A DNA stretch of 64,000 nucleotides from Gadus chalcogrammus (taxonomy: Eukaryota; Chordata; Actinopteri; Gadiformes; Gadidae). The stretch is taken from positions 15,631,685 to 15,695,684 of the forward strand of contig NC_079420.1 of NCBI RefSeq assembly GCF_026213295.1. Reading direction: 5' to 3'. Positions 22,601-64,000 of this stretch are shown one piece after another. A model generated the notes under the pieces. The model had not been told where the DNA came from. It searched no databases and saw only the letters and a program-made list of their open reading frames with translations. Position 1 is the first letter of the stretch. Every line of letters begins with the position of its first letter. The translations under genes and the position numbers were made by a program.

Positions 22601-25061
22601 TTCCCTCATTACCTATATGAACACTATGTATATTAAGGGAACAAATAAGGCAGAGAATTAGGAAAGATTCTGACACTTAAATGTGCCCGAAATCTATCAT
22701 CGCATGTGTGTAGTGGTAAAAGACAAGTTAAATGTCCTTCGACAGCTATTTTGCATAAAGAACCAGTATGTGCCCTTTCTATTGGATAAATCTGACGACA
22801 ACGATAACCACTGTGCATCGTTGAATATAGGCTCGTAATAAGTGTGCATCAGTTGAACACTTATTTGAAGGTGTATTATGGGTATTAGATGTGCACTATA
22901 TAGGGACACATTTGGTCTTTACTACCTTCTCTTAGCCACCCTTCCCCGTTCACCCCTTGTGTGCTCGTGCACTCATTGAAAGTGTCTTTTAACTTTTGAA
23001 AAGCGCTATATAAAACAAATTTATCTAAGTAATGTACAATCCTAAATAAACGTAAATAAATTGAGAAACGCTATAGCCGTTCCACACGCAACGTCGCCCC
23101 ATAACGACAAATAATTTCACAATTAATTATTACTAAACAATGACCAAAACACCAATACTACCAACATGCCTTTGCATCTCTACTACCTCAATGGAGTCGG
23201 TCATTGGAATGTGGCCTCCCGATGTACAAGCCCTACAGGAACTAGATTCATACACTAACATTTCAGACAACAATACCAAATGATGACAGCCTAAGAAGTG
23301 CCCTCTATAGGGCACAAGTGGACCAAATTGAAACAAAGACATGGAAAACCTTTCCTCTGATAGAAGTAGATTGTAGCTTAGTAAGCAGTCTGTCATGCGT
23401 CCCATGTTGGTCCAATGTCTCCTGTCGTTTTGGTCTATAATTCAAGCGCATTGTTACAGAAAAACAACAAATTGCATGGCCGTCAATAACGGCACATCAC
23501 TATCAATTAGGATTTAGCGCCCCGCCTTCAGAATGCCTGCCAATATATCAATTGCTATTGGTAAAACTGTTTATTTGAGGATATACTGGTCTCAGGAATA
23601 CAAGAAATAAGTATAAGTAGTAAGAGTATTGAGGTACAAACACTTTGCTCTCCTGCAGGGCAGCCAACCACAACGTTGGCTCCAACCACTAGCTCTGAAC
23701 CTCAAACCGATTCCAGTACGACATCCATTCCTACTTCTAGTCCCCCTGGGTCTACTCTTGACAGTATTACTACTGACGGCAGCATGACAACTCAAGGCAG
23801 TGATTCAACTGCCAGCTCAACACCTTCTCACCCAGGTAGAGAAGTAGTGATGAAGAGAAAAAGCCAAGCTGCTCTTTGCAGTCAGCCAGCTAATTGAAAT
23901 CGCTTTCTCCAACTCTGATTGTTCTAATTCCAATCGACAAGGTTTCCTTAGAAGAAAACAAACTACAGTTAATTAACAGCAAACTAATTGTTACTAATCA
24001 ATTAACGGTGTTCATGTTTACTAATGGTGTTCATGTGAACTAAGGTCTTAATTTATACGTTATATTATGGCCGCTCACCCTAACCTCTATTGATCTGCTC
24101 TATAAAGCTAATGACTGCATTAACTTATGTTAGTTAATGGTAAATTAATGTGACCTTATTGTAAAGTGTTGCCAAACTGTTGATCATTAGGAGGTGCGTT
24201 TGTTGCTCTTTAAGCTGCAGGTGGAGCTGGCAGATACGGTGCATCAGACATGGCGGCTCTCGGAGCCACCCTGGCCGTTTTACTATTCATATCTCTGGGA
24301 ATCATTGGATACTTGGTTTATCGTGTCCAACACGGAAAAGCAGCCTGGGGGAAACTTTCCGAAGCCAGTGTTTTCCGAAGTTCTGTGAGTTATTGCGTCC
24401 ACAGATTCCTGTCCAGTATAAAAACCTCAGATCCTGAACACATTGTATTGTTAACAGTTTCCAGTCTTTTACTTTTCACTCTTAACTATTTGATGTTGGC
24501 CCCTGCAGCTCGGTCGAGGTCCAGGGGGTCCTAACGACGGCGTCCAGTACACCAATGAAGCGTTCAAGAAGGACGAAGACTCGGACAGTACGGGGCAGGC
24601 CAGTCCCGCGGAGCTCAGGCGCAAGCTGAGTGCAGAGACGGCGTCCACCATGGCCAGAAACACAGCCGCCACAGAGGAAACCGTTATGAAGTCTGCAGCA
24701 ACCCTCCTGGCCATGTTGCCTGAAGAAGAGGGGAGCACGTCGGAGACGGACGGAGTGGACGGCGAGAAGGAGGTGAAGCCCATTCTGACCAAGGAGAGGC
24801 GCACGGAGGAGGGCTACAAGTCCGTTCAAGCAGGACATCGTGCCGGACGCCAAGGAGGACGTGCACATCATCCCAGACAACACGGAGCAGGATGCCGAGG
24901 AAGACGACGAGGCATCGACCTCAAGCGGAAACGAAGAGGACTCAACGCCCGGACGGAAAGTGATGTTTGGTGATGTGAACCTGGACAGCGGCTTGGAAGT
25001 CAAGGCTTCAGATTCAGGGTCAGATTCAGAAAATGATGAAATTGTGACGTCAGATCTGTGA
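16698..25061 (+). CDS. cdhr5: Cadherin-related family member 5 (mu-protocadherin)
   Basis: CDHR5 pairs with CDHR2 in the links between microvilli of the brush border. Exons are 16698-16773, 16958-17130, 17675-17728, 18047-18142, 18387-18473, 18581-18685, 19214-19399, 19685-19775, 20702-20799, 21336-21530, 21672-21782, 21882-21948, 23659-23835, 24221-24384 and 24509-25061. All have GT/AG borders and consistent phases. The ATG precedes a signal peptide (MGLQLVLRNILFLMLVFPMW). Cadherin Ca2+ motifs are partly kept (NVNDAGPTF, ITDDDNRPPWF, DGDNGIN). Exon 13 is a Ser/Thr/Pro mucin-like segment and exon 14 holds the transmembrane helix (LAVLLFISLGIIGYLVY). The tail has ILTKERRTEEGYKSV, matching the conserved CDHR5 tail. 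At 24824-24826 the frame breaks: the acidic tail continues in the +1 frame to 25061, ending VTSDL, a possible class I PDZ ligand. Unshifted, it would stop at 24973. Confidence 0.92.
19860..20150 (+). mobile_element. Unnamed dispersed repeat, copy 1 (cdhr5 intron)
   Basis: This segment shares ordered blocks with 54385-54560: GATTTGAAAC, a CAACTTGATT-GGTC/AGTC-AAACTA block, GAAAGTGAAACAT and CTGTT-AACAAG/CAACCAG. The order and orientation are the same. It is probably an old SINE or MITE family member. No terminal repeats or promoter boxes could be assigned. Confidence 0.6.
20975..21175 (+). repeat. Degenerate minisatellite of about 45 bp in a cdhr5 intron, 5 copies
   Basis: CTGAGGCC(T/G)GTAGTGTG recurs near 20979, 21019, 21058, 21101 and 21139, each followed by a variant of GGTTCAAACTGCTCA. 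Confidence 0.85.
22920..23030 (+). mobile_element. LINE/SINE 3' tail remnant
   Basis: CTTTTGAAAAGCGCTATATAAAACAAAT at 22994-23021 is the typical 3' end of fish CR1/L2-mobilised elements. The body upstream is short and diverged. It lies in the long cdhr5 intron before the mucin-like exon. Confidence 0.55.
23960..24185 (+). mobile_element. TTAAC-rich interspersed element, copy near the cdhr5 TM exon
   Basis: The element contains TTAACTTATGTTAGTTAATG and ends ACCTTATTGTAAAGTGTTGCC at 24152-24172, matching the end motif of the element at 2280-2590. It stops about 35 bp before the acceptor of the transmembrane exon (exon starts at 24221). Confidence 0.55.
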
Positions 25062-26404
25062 GAGAAGGTTGATTCAGAAAGAATTTAATAACTTTAAGAT
25101 AATTTAAGATGATTCACGCACTAAAATCATCCAGTGGGGACAATCCCATGACATTGGAATGGGCTATCCCCTGCCACCAGTCAGAAGCACTTTTGTCTTT
25201 GTTGAGCGCTGTCTCTGTGATTTTGTTGTAAATGTTATGCAAGTGCCACAGAATGATACATATGACATATATTTTTTTTTTATGTATCAGTAATCATAAT
25301 GTCCTTTATAATTACAATTAAATTGTGTCTATTTTATGTAAATATGTAAATATTTAAAATCTGTTGTGAAACACTGCCATATGATAAAATGTAACAAATA
25401 TATTTATAATCTTTTTTAGATTTTCTTTTCCATTTCCAAGTCTTTAGGGGATTCTCCAAGACACTGGCCACTATAGAATGAATAGGGACCCAAAAGGACC
25501 AGACCGCTCCAGGAGCCTATGGAAGGCTAAAGCGTCAATGCTTGTATACATGACGGACAAATGCATATTGACTTTGTCTGTTTAATATTTTCCCCTCACT
25601 AAAGGCAAACTATAAAAAGGACAAGGAGATACAGCAAGTAATAAACAATGTTGGTTTGAAAGATGTGGTGCATGATTAGTTAGATAAGAGTTATAAATTA
25701 TATGACAGAAATGGACTTTGTCTAGCCATCTCCCATGCCAAATACTAATCCTCTCATCGCATGACGTCACTAAAATGGATTGTATGTGTTACGTGGCAAT
25801 CGGTAACCAACACTATTTCCCTGTCCATAAATCCATAGATTATACACAGTATGTGCTTAATTAGGAGAAGTTACCAAGCACTGCTGGTGCTATGATCTTA
25901 CAATGACCATTTACAATAGAGGGTATTTTATTAGACAGTGAAATGAAATAACATCTGATTGATGGGGAAACTGTCATACTCGGCAATACTGCACATTTCC
26001 ATAGCAACAGTGGAATCATAACAGATATGCTTCCAAGGCAACAGTGGAATCATTACACGTGATCGTGGCCACACCCACAAGGCTAAAGATTGCTGTTTAA
26101 ACATTCCAGTCGTTATTGCACTTTATATATAAAAACACACCGCCACTGATCTCCAGGTATTTGTTTTCTCATGAACTCATGAATGCATATTATTCTTTAT
26201 AGGTTGTTTATTGTCTTTGAGTCGGACATGAGTAAATTGAAGGTATAAAAAAGCAATACATGCACATTTTTATGCAGCCAGAACTAAGAAAACTAACAAA
26301 TAGGCTGTATATAAAGGACTCTTGGGCCAATGTTTTCACCCAAGTCTTGTGCCAGTCTTACAGCTCTGGTGAATGAAGTGAAAGCGTACAGCTACACGGC
26401 ACAG
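25062..26404. other. cdhr5 3' UTR and intergenic sequence up to the assembly gap
   Basis: ATTAAA at 25317-25322 and AATAAA near 25641 are candidate polyadenylation signals for cdhr5. No other coding signal was recognised. In particular, none of the C-terminal hydin exons that should follow the P-loop domain is present here on the minus strand. Confidence 0.55.
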
Positions 26405-26504
26405 NNNNNNNNNNNNNNNNNNNNNNNNNNNNNNNNNNNNNNNNNNNNNNNNNNNNNNNNNNNNNNNNNNNNNNNNNNNNNNNNNNNNNNNNNNNNNNNN
26501 NNNN
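26405..26504. other. Assembly gap of exactly 100 N
   Basis: A run of 100 N, the conventional placeholder for a gap of unknown size. It cuts into or just after a hydin exon. The distance and even the adjacency of cdhr5 and hydin across it are therefore not established. Confidence 0.99.
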
Positions 26505-63527
<37,023 letters not shown>

Positions 63528-64000
63528 CTACAGGAACACAGAAACATATAGGCACTTCACCTTTCCAGCCGACGATCAATGCATAAAGGCTACGTTTTAA
63601 ACACAACTTTTCTTGAAGGTTACCACCAGCGAGGCTGGTAGATCAGTCTAACAGCCTACCTAGTGGACTGTAGCAACTGGTATGTTTATCTATCATCATC
63701 ATACATCTAGGCTGGAGCTCCCTAGAGGGGTGATGGAGTGTGTTGCTATGGAGGGGTGTGTGTGGGCTCTGCACATTGAGTGGTAAAATATGCAGTTCAT
63801 GTTTACAACTTTAAAGTCGTAAACAACTTTAAAGATACATAACTGGTAAAAGGGAGTGCATTGTTTATAATCTAGGGCAGCCTTTCCCTGACCACGGGTC
63901 ACAACCCAAAATTGGGACCCCTTATTTATTGGGTCGCCATTTGGCAAAGTAAAATACACATACTCTGTGTATTAATTTCTATTTTCTACATACAACCCAT
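63528..64000. other. Right end of window, hydin intron
   Basis: No exon was recognised. 63880-63950 contains CCACGGGTCACAACCCAAAA and GGGTCGCCATTTGGC, reminiscent of a common fish hAT-type fragment, but too short to classify. Confidence 0.4.

Overview
The window is vertebrate, almost certainly teleost, nuclear DNA. It has small exons with canonical GT/AG borders, very abundant (CA)n/(GT)n and (GA)n/(CT)n microsatellites, an L2/Maui-type LINE with the usual fish 3' tail, and a 5S-rRNA-derived SINE. The extreme dinucleotide-repeat density would fit a gadiform (cod-like) fish, but that is inference only. Four protein-coding genes are recognisable. All were read by me as exon chains whose splice phases mostly interlock.

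Layout: (1) 432-3797 (+) is the 3' half of calretinin (calb2), whose 5' exons lie left of the window. (2) 4.6-11.4 kb is gene-poor and repeat-rich. (3) 11475-15222 (+) is a tandem-C2, single-pass membrane protein of the synaptotagmin family, most like SYT8. (4) 15.6-16.2 kb is a 5S-type SINE. (5) 16698-25061 (+) is a complete cadherin-related family member 5 gene (cdhr5, mu-protocadherin): signal peptide, cadherin repeats, a Ser/Thr-rich mucin-like exon, a transmembrane helix and a conserved cytoplasmic tail that carries an apparent frameshift. (6) 26405-26504 is a run of exactly 100 N (assembly gap). (7) 26505-63527 (-) is the N-terminal to middle part of hydin, the giant ciliary central-pair protein. 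I found 37 coding exons or exon candidates, running from early ASH-type domains (high coordinates) to the adenylate-kinase-like P-loop domain (low coordinates), where the gene is cut by the N gap. The first exons lie beyond 64000 and the C-terminal half is absent.

The genes do not form a functional unit. Calretinin is a neuronal Ca2+ buffer, the synaptotagmin-like protein is a membrane-trafficking type, CDHR5 belongs to the brush-border intermicrovillar adhesion complex, and Hydin to the motile-cilium axoneme. calb2 and hydin are neighbours on human 16q22, so part of this block is conserved.

The most unusual structural theme is recurrent tandem duplication across exon-intron borders. At five exons in three genes, a splice site plus adjoining exon sequence is copied in the neighbouring intron, once as a 51-bp array of six acceptor sites. 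The second theme is a set of small indels that break otherwise well-conserved reading frames in hydin, cdhr5 and the synaptotagmin gene. Because three unrelated genes are hit and the indels mostly sit in short homopolymers or beside the N gap, consensus error is the simplest explanation, but several deserve checking.
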